From Amoebophrya sp. A120 (Eukaryota; Sar; Dinophyceae; Syndiniales; Amoebophryaceae), in contig CAJINV010000011.1 in NCBI GenBank assembly GCA_905178155.1, positions 1,263,982 through 1,327,981 on the forward strand: 64,000 nt of DNA, given 5' to 3'. The stretch's first letter is position 1. Each line of letters begins with the position of its first letter. The position numbers and the translations under genes are program-made. Below are positions 12,696 to 25,144 of the stretch, piece by piece. The notes under the pieces were generated by a model, which worked only from the letters and a program-made list of their open reading frames with translations, did not search any database and was not told the DNA's origin.

Positions 12696-13069
12696 GAACT
12701 TGATGAACTGCGGTCGTGGTGGAATGAGGTGCAGTATAAGAAACACAGATAATGCCGTGGTCGACTACGCGGTCTACTTCGTCTTAGTGCTACGCTTCTC
12801 CACCGGACAGCCACTTTCCCGTGCTGCTGGGCTGTGGTAGCCTAAAGTGCTGCGTGTTCTTCTCATCTGCAGTTGCGAAATAGAAGCTGCTCACTCCTGT
12901 GCAGCTAGCAGTATTAAATATGAAAATTCCACCTGCGTATGCATTTCTGACGTCGTGTGCAGCATACCTTCTAGTATGAGCCTACGACAATTATGGAAAA
13001 TCAATCAGCACCGATACCGATAGCGAAGATACCAGTTTACAACATTTATGGTGCGCAGTTACACGCAGT
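12696..13069. other. Short intergenic region
   Basis: About 370 bp between a stop at 12693-12695 and the ATG at 13070. No repeat, RNA gene or promoter motif recognised. Confidence 0.5.
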
Positions 13070-14789
13070 ATGCCCTCTATCGCTTCTACTGAAGAGAGCG
13101 AAGCCAACAAGAAGAAAGAAGACACAAAAATGAGGCAAGAGTGCCGCGTGGCGGTCTGCATCTCGGGCGCCATGCGGGCGTTTTTGGATGCGTTTCCGAC
13201 GTTTCTCGAGTTTGTGGAGAAGAAGAACGATGAGTGCACTTTAGACTATTTTGCGCACTTCAATTGGGACCCCGAGCACGATATCGCTGCTGCAAAGGCG
13301 CTTTTTCCGACGGAGAAAGCGTACAAGAAGGCAGTCGCGAAGGGGACACTCGAGTTTTTTTCCAACGAAACAAAAAAGGACTTCGAAGACGCTATCGCAA
13401 ATACAGAGACTGACAAAGACCAAGCGGAGAATTCCGAGAGCGACGAGGAGGACACAGCTGATGGAAAAAAACCGAAGACTGGAGCTGCGAAAACAACGAG
13501 TGCCACCTTCCGAAATGTCCGGTGGCGACAGGTCTTGATTTCCACGAACAATGAAACGGTGCAGGAGATGATGACCCGGACGAAGGCCGAAATTTTGTCC
13601 GATAAAGATCTCTACCACCAGCACATCGAGCAGAATTTTGAACAGCTCATCAAGGAACCCACCGCCCGCGGCATGGTGCCGTTCCGCGTCCTCGCGATGG
13701 CCATGAGCATCGAACTCGCGCACGAGCAGCTGGAGAAGGGATTGAAACTCCGGAAGGGGACGGAAAACGAGGTAAGGTACGACCTGTTCATCCGCACGCG
13801 GCCGGACATCAGTTTCAAACGGGAGCTCGACTTGTACGTCCCCTTTCACATGTCGCTGACCGACGACCCCGAGGGGAGGGACCAGGACGAGCCAGACCCG
13901 ATTGGTCGGAAGCGGCACCCCCCGGACACGATCTACCTGCCGTGGTGGAGCGACCCGTCCCCGAAACCGCACGCGTTTGACGCGTTAAACGACCCCGGGC
14001 TGGCGTTTGACCAGTTCGCGGTTGCGAACTCGTTGCAGGTCATCCGGCACTACACGAGTTTTCGGAAATACGTGGCGAAGCGGTTTGTATGAAAGTGCAC
14101 AACTCGTCCCCGTCCAACTCATTTGAAGGGTGTAAGCAGCAACACAAGTACTGGCATAAATACAGCTCTTGCATGACATCAAATTCGGGACCGACTCTAG
14201 TGCTGTTTCGGCCGCTTCCGGAACAGGTCATGCAAGCAGTGCCAAAGGGAGAAAGGCGGATTTGGTATTTTGCATGACAAATGAGGGGTGGAGGGGGAGC
14301 TGTGCATTGTGATAGTTTGCGGAGCTAGTGATGTCGACCACACCGTTGCACGTCCCCGGGGATAGCGAAGAGAGCAGCGAGGAGGAAGAAGCTGCCGCGC
14401 CAATGACCACCAGCACGACCACTCCCGCGCCGTCAAATATCAAAACGCTAAACGATAAAAACTCAACTGCCCTCTACGATGGGCACTCCGCCCCGGATCT
14501 GGTCGCTTTGGGTAAGGAGGTAGCAAAGAGCCGGAACGGTGTCTGGAGTCGCATGGATGTGGATTTTTACCCGGAAAAACTGCTCTTCGATCTTCTCGCA
14601 GTGAATCCGAAGCCGAGTGATCCGAATCTGAAGAAGAAGCTCCGGTTTGCACTGCTGGGAGATTTCCGTGCGACCCTGCTCCGGCCGAACGGGGTCGAGG
14701 CGGATCCGTTTGGGAAATTAAAAGAGCACTACCCCGACGCAGATGCGTACCCAAGGAGTTGGGTACCGGGGGCGAGGGAAGACCTGTGA
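13070..14789 (+). CDS. Glycosyltransferase-like protein
   Basis: Exons 13070-14087 and 14320-14789 give 495 residues. RVAVCISGAMRAF (about residues 25-37), LDYFAHFNWD, YDLFIRTRPDISF (about 237-249) and DQFAVANSLQVIRHY (about 313 on) follow the layout of uncharacterised glycosyltransferase-like proteins: an initial C-I-S-G strand, an R-x-R-P-D motif, and a late D-Q-F-A motif. The assignment is from pattern only and no substrate can be named. An acidic/Lys-rich insert lies at about 13380-13500. No signal peptide is seen from this start. A second half with an acidic Ser tract (EESSEEEEAAA) follows the introner. TGA stop at 14787. Confidence 0.65.
14088..14319 (+). mobile_element. Introner family B, copy 2
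   Basis: 5' TATGAAAGTGCACAACTC and 3' GGGGGAGCTGTGCATTGTGATA arms are inverted repeats. TSD GTTTG. Removal joins CGG TTT GCG GAG CTA in frame. No GT-AG placement fits the duplicated target. Confidence 0.8.
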
Positions 14790-15735
14790 CTTTTGCTGGA
14801 TATTAAAGGCGATGAAACGTCGTGCGCGAGCACTCCCATCATCCACGTGGTAATCCAAAGAGCTGCCCTGCTCCTGAAGAACGGGTATAGTAGCCATGTG
14901 TTTTTTAGCGACCGCATCGTTGCAGTGTTCCGTGGAATTTTACTGGGTCCGTTGCTCCAGACGGTTCGCTTGTTTTTTTTGGTGAAGCAGCTTTGCTTAA
15001 GGATGACGATGGCGTTGAGTCCATGGCGCATCATCTTCTAAAAGTAAAAGATAAAATCAAAGAGCAGAAAGATCCTCAGACCGCTACGATCCTATTACTA
15101 TGCGTTCACAATCAACGATTTCTCTGTAAAATAACTCATCGGAGATTTCGCTAGACACGAGCGCCACAATAACAGACTCATTTCTTGTCCCGGTGACGCC
15201 TTGCTTTATGGCTTGCTGGTCTATCCTTGAGTCGACAGAATAAAGTATGGTATGAAAAATCATCATCGAGAACCTTCATTCATTGTTTTCGCTGGTCACC
15301 AGTAAGAGTAGATGCTAGAGCAGACCGATTTTCGCTCTCTGATCTACAACTACAATCAATGCCTCCATTATTTCTTTCGTGTATGTCGTGTTTGAGAATG
15401 AGATTCTATGTCTTCGTGATGGTTTGTCGCCGTCTCGTTTCGAATCGTGTTGTCGTCGAGAAGTAGAGAAAGAAGAGCAAATTCCTCCATCGCAAGAAGT
15501 CGTATTCGTGTATGCGTTCCGATCATTTTGGCAATTGCGATCTCACAACTCAAACTTTGGACTCCTCTCTCGAAATCATCTCAGATGCGATTGGTATCTT
15601 TGTGGCCAGAAGCACGGGGACACATCACATTGTGTTGCGTCCTCCCGATGGTCTAAGGTGGAGAAAGATATAGAGTGAGGTTGTAGTTGTAGTACGGTTC
15701 AGTTCTTTCTCTTCAGTAGAAAAGTATCGGAACAG
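14790..15735. other. Intergenic, no gene seen
   Basis: About 950 bp with only short open frames. An 82-codon frame at 14793-15041 follows the previous stop but has no recognisable content. Confidence 0.5.
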
Positions 15736-18700
15736 ATGTCGTCTTTCTACCTCGACCGAGTTGTCGGCTACGGCCCGGTCGGCGACCCCGCGGCATGTTT
15801 CTCGGACGCCGAAAGCGGCGGGGGCAACAGAAATAAACCGGAATCCGTAGTCAGCACTCTGTCCCACTTGGGGATCAGCGACCGCCTCCCCGAGGGCCCG
15901 CCTAAATATTTCTTCTCCGTGCCGCGGGTCTCGACCCTGAACCGTGGGAAACGAATCGAGGATCATGTGGACGCTGGTGTCGAGGACGCAAAACTGCTGC
16001 ACCAAAATAAACAGGGAGGTCCTGCTTCGGCGGCTTCCACATTTGCGGGAGGTCCGACCGCACAGGAAGAAGATGTCAACGACAGTGTGGAGGGTGAGAT
16101 TATTCTTGAGCAGAAGGGCTACTTGCAGGGACACGGAGTGCTTGTCGGCGCTGGCGGCAGTTCATCTTCGACGTCTGGCGGCGCAGGAGCTGCGAACATC
16201 AACAAGCCAGGACATAATCAGCAATTGCCGCTACACGGGCGCCATTTCACAAGAAACCTCCTCCAAACCGACACCTCTTCTGAAGCGGCGGGCTACCGCG
16301 TGGCTTTACTTGGGCAGTTGTTGTCGCCATCATCACACCAGAGTGGAAGCCATGCGCAGAGCAAAAACACCCGCAGCGGTGGGGGTCCTCCGAGTAAGAA
16401 ACACATCAACCCGAAAGTGCCGGTCTTGAACCAGGTGGCGAATGTTGGCCGGAATTTGCGAGAGCAGGTTGACGCGTTAAAAAACGGAACGACAAACGGC
16501 GGGGGCTTTATGAACTGTAATTCTCCCAATGCGACAGCGACCACCTGCAATCTGGGCGCAGCGGCCGCCTGTACTTCCAGTTACGGTAAGCACGACAAAA
16601 TCCCGATCTCCGGGTCGCCGCACAAAATGCTGGGCCAACGCGGAGAGTTTCGTTTGCAGTTTCAGTATTTGATCCCGGCAGCGCCACCACCAGTCAAAGC
16701 AATCGCGACGATACACGAATTTTCTCCGAGTTATGGCGGCGGCGATCACCATCTACTTGCAGCTGGAGGAATAAACAGCCTGAGGAATGATCACCGTGCT
16801 GGGAGAAGCAACAAAGCAGTTTCCAGTAAAAGACAAGTATCCTGTGCAAAAGTATCGTACTAGTATAAATTGCATTACAAATTTCCTTAGCATGACAGAT
16901 GAAATTTGTAATGCTGTTTTAGCTAAGACAGGCGATTTGTCATGCATGTCTGCAATTAGTACGAGTACGATACTTTTGCACAGCATAACAAGAAAGCGAC
17001 TTCGACAACATCAGCGATGACGACAACATTCAAGTTATCCTGTGTAAAAACTTCCCTATCCCATAGTCAAGATGGGAAATCTGCTAGACAAGTCAACAAG
17101 CTTTGGCTGTTGCGCACACTACAAGTTTGATGGCCTCGGAGTGAGATCCTGCTTTAGCTAGTTCGGCAGCATCACAGACCTAGCACGCCGTGCGTATTGG
17201 AGCATGACAAATTTCGAAGCGCGACTATAGAATGCCCCGCATGGGGCTTTGCATGAGAAATATTTTAAGCATGCAGATTTGCATGACAAAGACAACTATC
17301 GGGTGGGGACGTTTTTACATAGGATACAAGTTGACCCGGAGTTAAAAGTGTCTCCCGTCCGGCTGTTCCCCAACCAGCGAGCGTTGATAGAGGGTGGCGG
17401 CGTTGCGGGGAATACGGTGAGTGGCGTGATAAGTGCGAAGGTCAGCGGCCCGGACGCGATGAGTCAGTCTTTGGTGGATTTGCGGGGTGGCGTGGGAGCT
17501 GCCAGTGGTGGAGGTTCTTCGCCACGGCGCGGTGCGGACGGGAAGAGCAACAAGATGGCGCCTGCGAACAAGGAAAAGGACGGTAGCACAACTACAGGAG
17601 CCGAGCCACGACAAGGTGAAGCAACTGATCGATATAAATCCGACGGTCTTGCGGCCGCCACTGCCAGTGCGCTCGCCGGAATTGTCAGCATGCTGGATCA
17701 TGATCAGCAGGATGGGGAAGACGGTGACGAGGCTGCGACAAGTAAAGGAAAAAAACACAACAATAACAAGCAGAATGAAAACAGCTCGTCGGGAGCGAAA
17801 GGCGGTGTGGTCACGACCAAGCCAGATCAAGGCGAGCAAGAAACGAAGCAGAGCAGAATGGTGTTTGGAAAACGTGCTCCTCTCCCCCTCCCGCGGCGTC
17901 CTCCGCAACCGGAAATAAATAAGCAGTCCCAGCCCACGAATGACCAACATCCAGAACAGCAGTCGAGTTCTTTGTCTGGGTCTTCGTGCAAACTGCCCGC
18001 TAATATGAGCACTACTAGCGATTTTTCGATAAACGATAGTACTGCAGCGGGTCGTGGAGTGCTGGCGAAGAACAGGAATAACGATGCCAGCGAGGTCATC
18101 GCGCGCATGTCTGCGGAGGAAATTCAACAACTATTGGACCAATCCGAAAAAAACGCGACTGGAATAGAAAGTAGCACGAAGATGACCTCCGATGAACTGC
18201 GGTTGACCCGGGAACTCATCGCCGATTCAACCCTTGTCACCCCGGCGGACCACTTGGCGCAATTCCGCGGTGGAGATACAACATCCAAAAATAATCCGGC
18301 TTGTTTCATCTCCGTCGGCACTCCGGTTGGCGCACTTGCGGTTTCGCAGATCGACATTGGGAAGTACCGACGAGGAACGATGTCGAGTACGAAAAATCAA
18401 ACTTCAACATTCGGAAATAACTCAGACTTTTCAAAATACCTAGAATCCACTGCGAAGAACAGGGACGGAACGATGAGCACGCTGCAGGCGAACAAGATGC
18501 TGAAGCTGAATTTGAACAAAACGTCACCGGGGAAGCAGGATAACATCAACAAGATGTCGGGCAATATTAATTCCACGAACAAAGACAGCACGATGCGCTC
18601 CCAAACGCCGACGTTGTCTGCCGCGACGGCGACGACGCTGAATCACCCGATGATGTTCTCCCCCGAGTCCGGTGCGCGAACGCAAGACGAACTGTTTCAG

Positions 18701-20297
18701 CAACAAAGTTCTTACCTGATCGATGTGAATAGTCACGGGAAGAAGGGCGTCAGCGGGGCTGTCAGGCAGCCTTTGGCCTACGCGAAGGAGCAGCTGTTTT
18801 TGAACATCAGCGTTCCAGCAAATCAGGGGAATGAACACCCGACAACCGGTAATAACAACAATAAGTCCTTCGGTGCCACAATGCAGCCGATTTGGCAGAA
18901 CGGTAGTCCGAATAGCTTGTCGCCCTTGAGGCTGCGGAGGCGGAAGAACAAGTCGCAGTCGCCCAAGAAATCGGCTCTGGCGGGCGACAGCATCGCGTTG
19001 GATGTCATTGACGCGGCGAATACCTACGAACAAGTGCTGCAGAAAAGGTATGAAAAAACGGTTTTATACGCACGTGGTCACAGGAGCTCACGACTCTTCA
19101 CGAAAGTGTAGAAGATGTTGGTTCTCGATATACAACAGGATAGTAGCTGTAGCAAACGCGATGTTTTGTGATATGCTTCTGGTTCTGACTGTGATAGATG
19201 ATAGGTGCATGAATGTAATTGTAAAAACAAAAACCAAAAGGTACGTCCCCCAGTACGGTGGTGTGTCTCCTTTCCGGGGGGCAGGGCGTTACGGGTCGAT
19301 TACGCTATACCAGAAAGCCGACGAAAACTCAACCGAGAAGCAAGAAGAACTTTTCCTGGACAACGTCGCGCGCCTCTCCCTTGATGACATGATCGACAGC
19401 CGCGACGAGATCAGTAAAATTCGCAAGGAAATCGAGGGAAAGCGGGACTGGTTGTCGGAGACCGCGACGACCATCGGCGATCCGAACAACGCCGCGCGGA
19501 CCACCGGTGGGGCGGCGTCCTCGGCGCATTTTTCCTCCACCGCAGGGACCTTTCACCAGCAATTACAGGAGGCCGGAGGACCTGGGCGGGAAGAGGAGAT
19601 GGGGGCTGGTGGACGAACTACAGCAACAACCGCAGGTGGTGGAGACGCTGCTGCTGTTCATTCTGGTGGGCTGTCGGTAGATAAAGCCGAAGGCGACGTC
19701 GAAGTCTTGCCACTGCCGGCGGGCGAACAAATACAAGAAACGCCAGGAGGTGAGGACAACAGCCAGGAGACACACAAACAGCAATCGCCAGTAGCAGGTG
19801 GAAATGACAATGAGCATAAGCCGGCGAACGCGAACGCTGCTGTCGATGCGGATGCTGGAGGTCGTGGTCACGACAACCCGGATCATACACTGCAACAACC
19901 CGCGATGAATACAACAACCAGTGGGGACTCTTTGCGTCAACCCCGGCGGCTGATTGAGGATGAGTTGGACAGCGTGATCGACGATGCGTTTCTTGTCGAC
20001 GGCACGAAAACCATATGCAGTACAAATTTCCCGTCCATGTACAAGATGCGTCACAAATTTCACCAATTTGGAGTGTACTAACACTTGTCATGCTAGACTA
20101 GGATCGGAGCCAAGTTTTGTCAAGCAGAGACCGCATTCGTACAACGTGTACGGGAAATTTACTGTGGATAAACCACGCACTCCACGACAACGCTCGATAC
20201 CCGGGCGGGGGGAACGCTCGCCACGACCTGGATTTCCGCGTCCAGTGCGACCGGGGATGAGAACAACCATGGTGCGGGAGGAGGTGCGAAGAAATGA
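15736..20297 (+). CDS. Large low-complexity protein, function unknown
   Basis: Exons 15736-16836, 16992-17033, 17330-19047, 19241-20012, 20175-20297 sum to 1251 residues with no frame break. It starts MSSFYLDRVVGYGPVGD and is mostly Ser/Thr/Asn/Gly-rich and probably disordered. More ordered stretches are at about 18090-18260 (SEVIARMSAEEIQQLLDQSE, DELRLTRELIADSTLV) and 19330-19460 (EELFLDNVARLSLDDMIDSR, then EISKIRKEIEGKRDWL, likely coiled coil). Repeated motifs such as GTMSST and GTMSTL may be modified sites. Three of four introns are introners; the fourth, 19048-19240, is GT-AG. I recognise no family. Confidence 0.7.
16837..16991 (+). mobile_element. Introner family E, copy 1
   Basis: Left arm TATCCTGTGC then AAAAGTATCGTACTAG; right arm GTACGATACTTTTGCACAG. 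TSD ACAAG. Body has ATTTGTAATGC and TTTGTCATGC. Removal joins AGA CAA GAA AGC in frame. It is separated from the next introner by only 42 coding bases. Confidence 0.8.
17034..17329 (+). mobile_element. Introner family F
   Basis: Left arm TATCCTGTGTAAAAACTTCCC-like (starting 17036) and right arm GGGACGTTTTTACATAGGATA, inverted with about two mismatches over 21 bases. TSD about CAAGTT. Removal joins ATT CAA GTT GAC CCG in frame. The end TATCCTGTG is shared with family E, so the two may be related. Confidence 0.75.
19048..19240 (+). other. Intron, GT-AG
   Basis: GTATG after CAGAAAAG and CCAAAAG before GTACGTCCC. The join reads LQKRYVPQYGG. AAAAG occurs at both edges, so it could be a decayed introner, but I see no clear inverted arms. 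Confidence 0.7.
20013..20174 (+). mobile_element. Introner family C, copy 2
   Basis: Arms ATATGCAGTACAAATTTCCC and GGGAAATTTACTGTGGATA are inverted. TSD AAACC. Body is closely similar to the copy at 5744-5900 (ATTTGGAGTG, ACTTGTCATGCT, ACTAGGATCG). Removal joins AAA ACC ACG CAC in frame and reveals a 40-codon last exon ending TGA at 20295. Confidence 0.8.
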
Positions 20298-21348
20298 ACA
20301 ACGTGAACGATACTTCCGCGATACAGTTCTGCGATCGTGGAAGAAGACCATAGTAGATTCACCTCGGTCAGCTGTGCTTCTGCACGTTGGATGTACAATA
20401 GATACCTACCATGAGAGAGGACGGTGGAGCAAGTCCCGCGGTAATTGGTTCTTCTAGTACTACTCCATCAAGTCTACTGTGGTCGAACTTGAGGAGCCTT
20501 CGCTTGATATAGTATAGACTTTCCGTTTGAAACAATTTGAATTTCAATTTACAATTATGCACACATTTGAATTTTCTGTCTTATCACCAAACAGCTGCGC
20601 TTGTGCGCTCGTATCTTGAGAGTGAGTTATTTCAGTTGTACACTAAGCTCCTTGAAGATGATAGTGCCGATACAGTTTTTCTGGTAGATTCCTGGCCTTG
20701 AGTTTTTTGTTTTTGCTGGACGATCTTTTCATGTGTACACCATGGCTAATATTTTGGAAGGTGAAGAAGAACGCTGAAAAATTGCACCGATGACGTATGA
20801 AGCGTAACAACTGAATATCTTCGACGTCTCCTGTATAATAAACTTAAACACGATTTGGAATAAAAAAGGTAAGTGGCACTCATCTGCTCTGTCGCTTTGA
20901 GATAGAGGCAAATGCAGGCTGCAGGATCGAGAAGGGGCGAGTGCTGTATGTTGCAGAGAAGATTATGAAGGAACGTCGCACGACCTTCTACGTATCTGTG
21001 TTCGCCATCGGTACGTCAAAACAGCAAAATGAAAATCGTCTCAAAAAGAAGATCCGAACGAACGACCGTTCGGCCCGTAGTCATCGGAAGGCAGGAACCG
21101 ATCCGGCGTTCTGTTGAGTCGTATCTCGTCCACGTAGAAGCTAGGCCAACGCCAACGCAAGATCTGGACGGATCAACGTTCCTTCGTGGCTGGCGCCTAG
21201 GCTTGATTGCAGCTTCGGATGCATCAAAGAGAAAGAGTGCAGCTATCAGCCCCGATGCGACAAAGAGGAAGGTTTAACAAGTTCTGAGTTCACAAAAAGG
21301 ACGAAAACCTCTTTCCAAAAAAAAAGGGAAATCCAAACGACAGTTATC
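20298..21348. other. Intergenic, one small open frame
   Basis: About 1 kb. An ATG-started frame of 82 codons at 21029-21277 is basic (KRRSERTTVRP, ASKRKSAAISPDATKRK). It sits just before the next gene and could be a leader or a small gene; there is nothing to decide. Confidence 0.4.
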
Positions 21349-22536
21349 ATGGGCGCCGCAATTTCGTACTACGTGTCGTTTCTGACACGAACGGAGACGA
21401 AGACGCGGGAGGATTACCTGCGTCTGTTTGCTGTCGGAGTTGGAATCGACGTGATGCTCATGATGCTGCAGCTGCCAGCGCTACTGATCGGCGCAGTCAC
21501 TTCGGACGGACCGGGAAGCGGTGGAGCTGCGAACGTTTTAGCAGCCGCAGGACAAGAACATTCATCTGCAGAGAAAATCCACGGCGGCCTGGTTTTCGAC
21601 CAGTCAGATCATTCAGGAGGAGCTGCGCTTGCAGCGACGACAGCCAGCAACGCTGCATCCAATACTTTAGTACCGAACAAAGCCCTTCTTGAACCGAATC
21701 TCATCACGACTACTTTTCAACCAGGATCAGAAATTTTGGCGAACACGGTCGGAGCCCCTGGAGGATCACCACATGGCATTTTTTTGCCACCGGCGACCCC
21801 TTTCACCTCGACGTCCTTCTGGTCATGGACATCAACAGGTTCCGGGGCTGGGGAGCACGAGACGTCGCACTTGGACATCGCGAGCAGGACGACGACGGGC
21901 GAAGACGAAAAATTGAAAGCAAAGGGTTCTTTCGGTTTGTTTGGAAACGACGGTTCGTACAACACGAATACTCTTTCCGTGACAGGTGATACCACGGACG
22001 ACGATTTTTCTGGACAACAAGGCGTCCTCTCCTACAGCTACAGCTACTTTGTTCCCCGAGCACTACAGATGACCGATAATTTTTTTTCTTTGTCGTCCTC
22101 AAAAACCACTTCTACTTCTTCTGCGGGCAAGAACCAAGTCGATATCCTCACGACGAACAGCTACGGCGGTGGTTCGTGGACCTTGATCCGGCTCCTACTG
22201 ATGCTCTTTCTCCTCGCCGACGCGGCCGCGCTGGCGGCACTGCGGTGCAAGGTGCGCAGCGATTCGTTCTTCTCCTTGGGCGCGGAGGCGCACGCGCGGT
22301 TGCTCTGCCCACTGCGATTCTGCGTCGGGTGGGGCAGCACCACTTGCTTGTTGTACGGGGCCGTGCAGTTCGGACAGGTTTTTGGTTTGTGGAACGGCGA
22401 TTTCTTCTGGCTGCTCATCACGATCTGGCTGGTCTTGATTAAATTGCTGCGCGTCATCGCGGTGGCCTCCTTCGAGAAGTGGCTGCAAGTCTCGGAACGG
22501 CCTCTCATCGTGCGGGGAGTGCGGGCGCAGTTGTGA
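21349..22536 (+). CDS. Multi-pass membrane protein with myristoylation-type N terminus
   Basis: Single exon, 395 residues. It begins MGAAIS, which fits the N-myristoylation consensus (Gly2, Ser6). Hydrophobic segments: about residues 28-50 (FAVGVGIDVMLMMLQLPALLIG), 285-305 (IRLLLMLFLLADAAALAAL), 325-350 (FCVGWGSTTCLLYGAVQFG) and 355-378 (FFWLLITIWLVLIKLL). A Ser/Gly/Thr-rich loop of about 230 residues separates the first segment from the other three. Family not recognised; location at a membrane is inferred from hydrophobicity. Confidence 0.75.
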   Translation: MGAAISYYVSFLTRTETKTREDYLRLFAVGVGIDVMLMMLQLPALLIGAVTSDGPGSGGAANVLAAAGQEHSSAEKIHGGLVFDQSDHSGGAALAATTASNAASNTLVPNKALLEPNLITTTFQPGSEILANTVGAPGGSPHGIFLPPATPFTSTSFWSWTSTGSGAGEHETSHLDIASRTTTGEDEKLKAKGSFGLFGNDGSYNTNTLSVTGDTTDDDFSGQQGVLSYSYSYFVPRALQMTDNFFSLSSSKTTSTSSAGKNQVDILTTNSYGGGSWTLIRLLLMLFLLADAAALAALRCKVRSDSFFSLGAEAHARLLCPLRFCVGWGSTTCLLYGAVQFGQVFGLWNGDFFWLLITIWLVLIKLLRVIAVASFEKWLQVSERPLIVRGVRAQL

Positions 22537-25144
22537 ATTGCGAGTGCTGCTGAAGATGGTGATATAAAAATGAACAAGTTGAAGTTTATGCACTGCGCGC
22601 TTACTCATTCTCAACCTCCTCCTCCTCGTGTAGGTGGTTTCGTTTCAGAAAAACAAAAAGATCGTCGTACGAATAAAATGCCATTACATCGACTGAAACC
22701 GAAACCGAAACTGATCAGGAACTGCTTGTTGAATATGAAGTGTTTTGCGCATCACACGCCCTTGCGCTCGCCGTTTTTGTCTAATAACAAGTCGTAGTTT
22801 TGGCAATGGAACGTGGTGAAGGTGATAAATTTTCACATCATCTTCAAGGACAAGGACCCGGTGATGTTCCGTGATCCTAATCTACTGGCACTGGGAGTGG
22901 AACCAGATTGAGTTGGAAGAGTGGAGCCATATCAAATCGCGTCTGCGCCTATTCATTGCTGAAAGAGCGCGGCCTACATCAGCAGGCGGCCCCACAGTCC
23001 TGCAAAGGCTCCGGCCCCCCGTGCGGTGTAGCTGCTCGCTCCCCTCCCCGGCCCGGTTGGCTTTGGGGTTGGTCGTTACTCGGTTGAAACGATAGCGGCG
23101 CCGGCTGATCAGCGGCGAACGAGTTCCATCCCGCCCCCGGGGCGGAGTGTTCTACTGAGGGAGCGCTCGCACTCTTTTCGCAGCCCTGCCCTGTCGTGCC
23201 ACGGGCATCCGTGGGACCGGGTGGGGTAGCGGCCCCCCCGCCAGCGTTGGGGGGAAACAGGGCCCGCGTTTCGCGTTTAGAAGGTGCCGGCATTACGCCA
23301 GCGCACCGAAAACAATGACGGCGGCGCCCTCCGTGGTGGCTGTTATGACTATGAGGCGCGTGGTGTTGTGGGTGCCATTTATCGGCCTGCCCGCGTCTGC
23401 AGCGATGGGAACGGGCTCAAGCGTAGCCACGGGGGTGGGCGTGGTAGGTTCAGCAATGTTAGCCAGTGCCCGGCGCTCGCGGGGGCGTTCGTTGCTTCAT
23501 GAATTGGTGGGCTCAGCCTCTCCCGAGGCATCCGCCCGGCCGTCTTGTTGCCTCCCTGGCGGGGGCGATGGTGCTCATCCGCCCGAAGCAGTGCCGCAGA
23601 GGCCGCGCGCATTTGGGCCGGCAGCGCGCATTAATTTGGCGGCGGGACGGCCCCCGCGCTGAGTTGGAGGCGATTTTCTACCGTTTGAAGGGCGGCCAGA
23701 ATCCAGGTCAGGAGCGCAATAAAAAAACAGCAAGGGCGTAGAAAAAAAAAGCGCTATCTTCCCGGGAGGCGGCGGAGATTCTAGTGAAGTCAGCCGGTAT
23801 CAAATTGGCGACCGGATTTCCGACGGTGTTGGACATAATATGGCGGAAAGACTCTTCACCAGAAGCCCAGCCCGTTGAAATACGCCGGGCAGTTCCCGGC
23901 GTCTGCCCAGAAACGCACCCGGACGCGCTGCGCCTGTTGATGTGAGTCCAGCGGAGTATGCCGAATGCACACCCGTGGCGGTGGCCAAGGCGGCCCCGCT
24001 TATCAGCGCCGGCGCGTTCTGGCCCGGACGAAGATGGTGCCTATTTCGCTCTGGAAAACTGCGTGGCGCAAGCGGCCGGCGAAGTTTCTCGAAAGGAGGC
24101 CAGAAGCGCCATCGGGAAACGACGCGGGCGCGACATTAGTGCGCACCGCTTAACAAAAGCGACGAGCTTGCTGCTGGTGCGCAAGCGGGAGCACAGGGCG
24201 CCTCTGATACTTGCCGGAGGCCCCCGAGCGGTGCGGCTTTGGCTGTGCTCCGGGTGGGCAACCACCCTGGCGCAGCGACCGACGCCAGCCCCCGGCCCGG
24301 TTGCGCGCGCCTGCGTTTTCCGGTCCCTCCGGTTGCGCGCGCCTGCCGACGCCTTGCAGTTGCGCGCGTGTGTGTTTTCCGGCGTTGCGCGCGCAGTCGG
24401 GCGCCCCGGCAGCGCGCCCAGCCACTTGCCCGCGCTCCAACCATCTGCGCCCCACGCGGTCCGCGAGCGGCCTTGGGGCCGGGCCATCGGTCTATGTGTT
24501 TGCTTGCTTCGCCCCGTGGCCTCGTCTGCCCTGGCGGGCTAGCTGGGTTGGTTTCCCCTGCCCCATGCATTGCCGCGCCGGGGTGGGGCGAGCGTTGATA
24601 GATTGCAAGAGAAAACTTGCCTCGCGAGCTGCTAGCGGGCGCGGCTTCTGCAACTTCCATATGGGGGTGGTGCCGCTGCGTGGGTTGCTGCTTGGCCGGG
24701 TCATTGCGGTGCGCGCGGTCTCACTCGGCCGAACGGCCGCCGCTCGTTTCTTTTTTTTAAAAGTACTTCGCCCGTCGGAGCGTGCAGGCAGCCAGATCTG
24801 GTTCCAACCAAACTGCGCGACCCCGACCGACATTGGTTCTGCGCCTTCGTCTTGGTCGACATTGGTTTTCTTGGCCGCTTTAACGTCGGCTGCCATGGTT
24901 TTTCGGCCGCTTTTGTTCCATGCATGTGTGTGAGAGGAAAAAGCGAATGTGAATGTAGGGGCTGCGGGTTCCCATTGCTTGTTGTTCCGACAGGGAGGAA
25001 GTGAGAAGACGGAGACACATTGACATGGAGTGCAGAGTGAGCGTGCCCCGCATCCGGCAGCAAACGCAGCTTCGAGGTTGCCTTTCCGTTTAAATGAACC
25101 AATAGCGTCGTGCTGGAGGTGGATCCGGCAACGCCCATGCAAAA
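22537..25144. other. GC-rich intergenic tract
   Basis: Between 22930 and 24930 base composition jumps to strongly GC-rich, unlike flanking DNA. Many overlapping open frames on both strands follow from the composition; none shows a domain or a coding bias I trust. TTGCGCGCGCCTGC-like units recur at about 24299-24397. An ATG frame of 115 codons at 23315-23662 is the best candidate small gene, at low confidence. The tract may be a repeat or foreign insertion. Confidence 0.45.
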
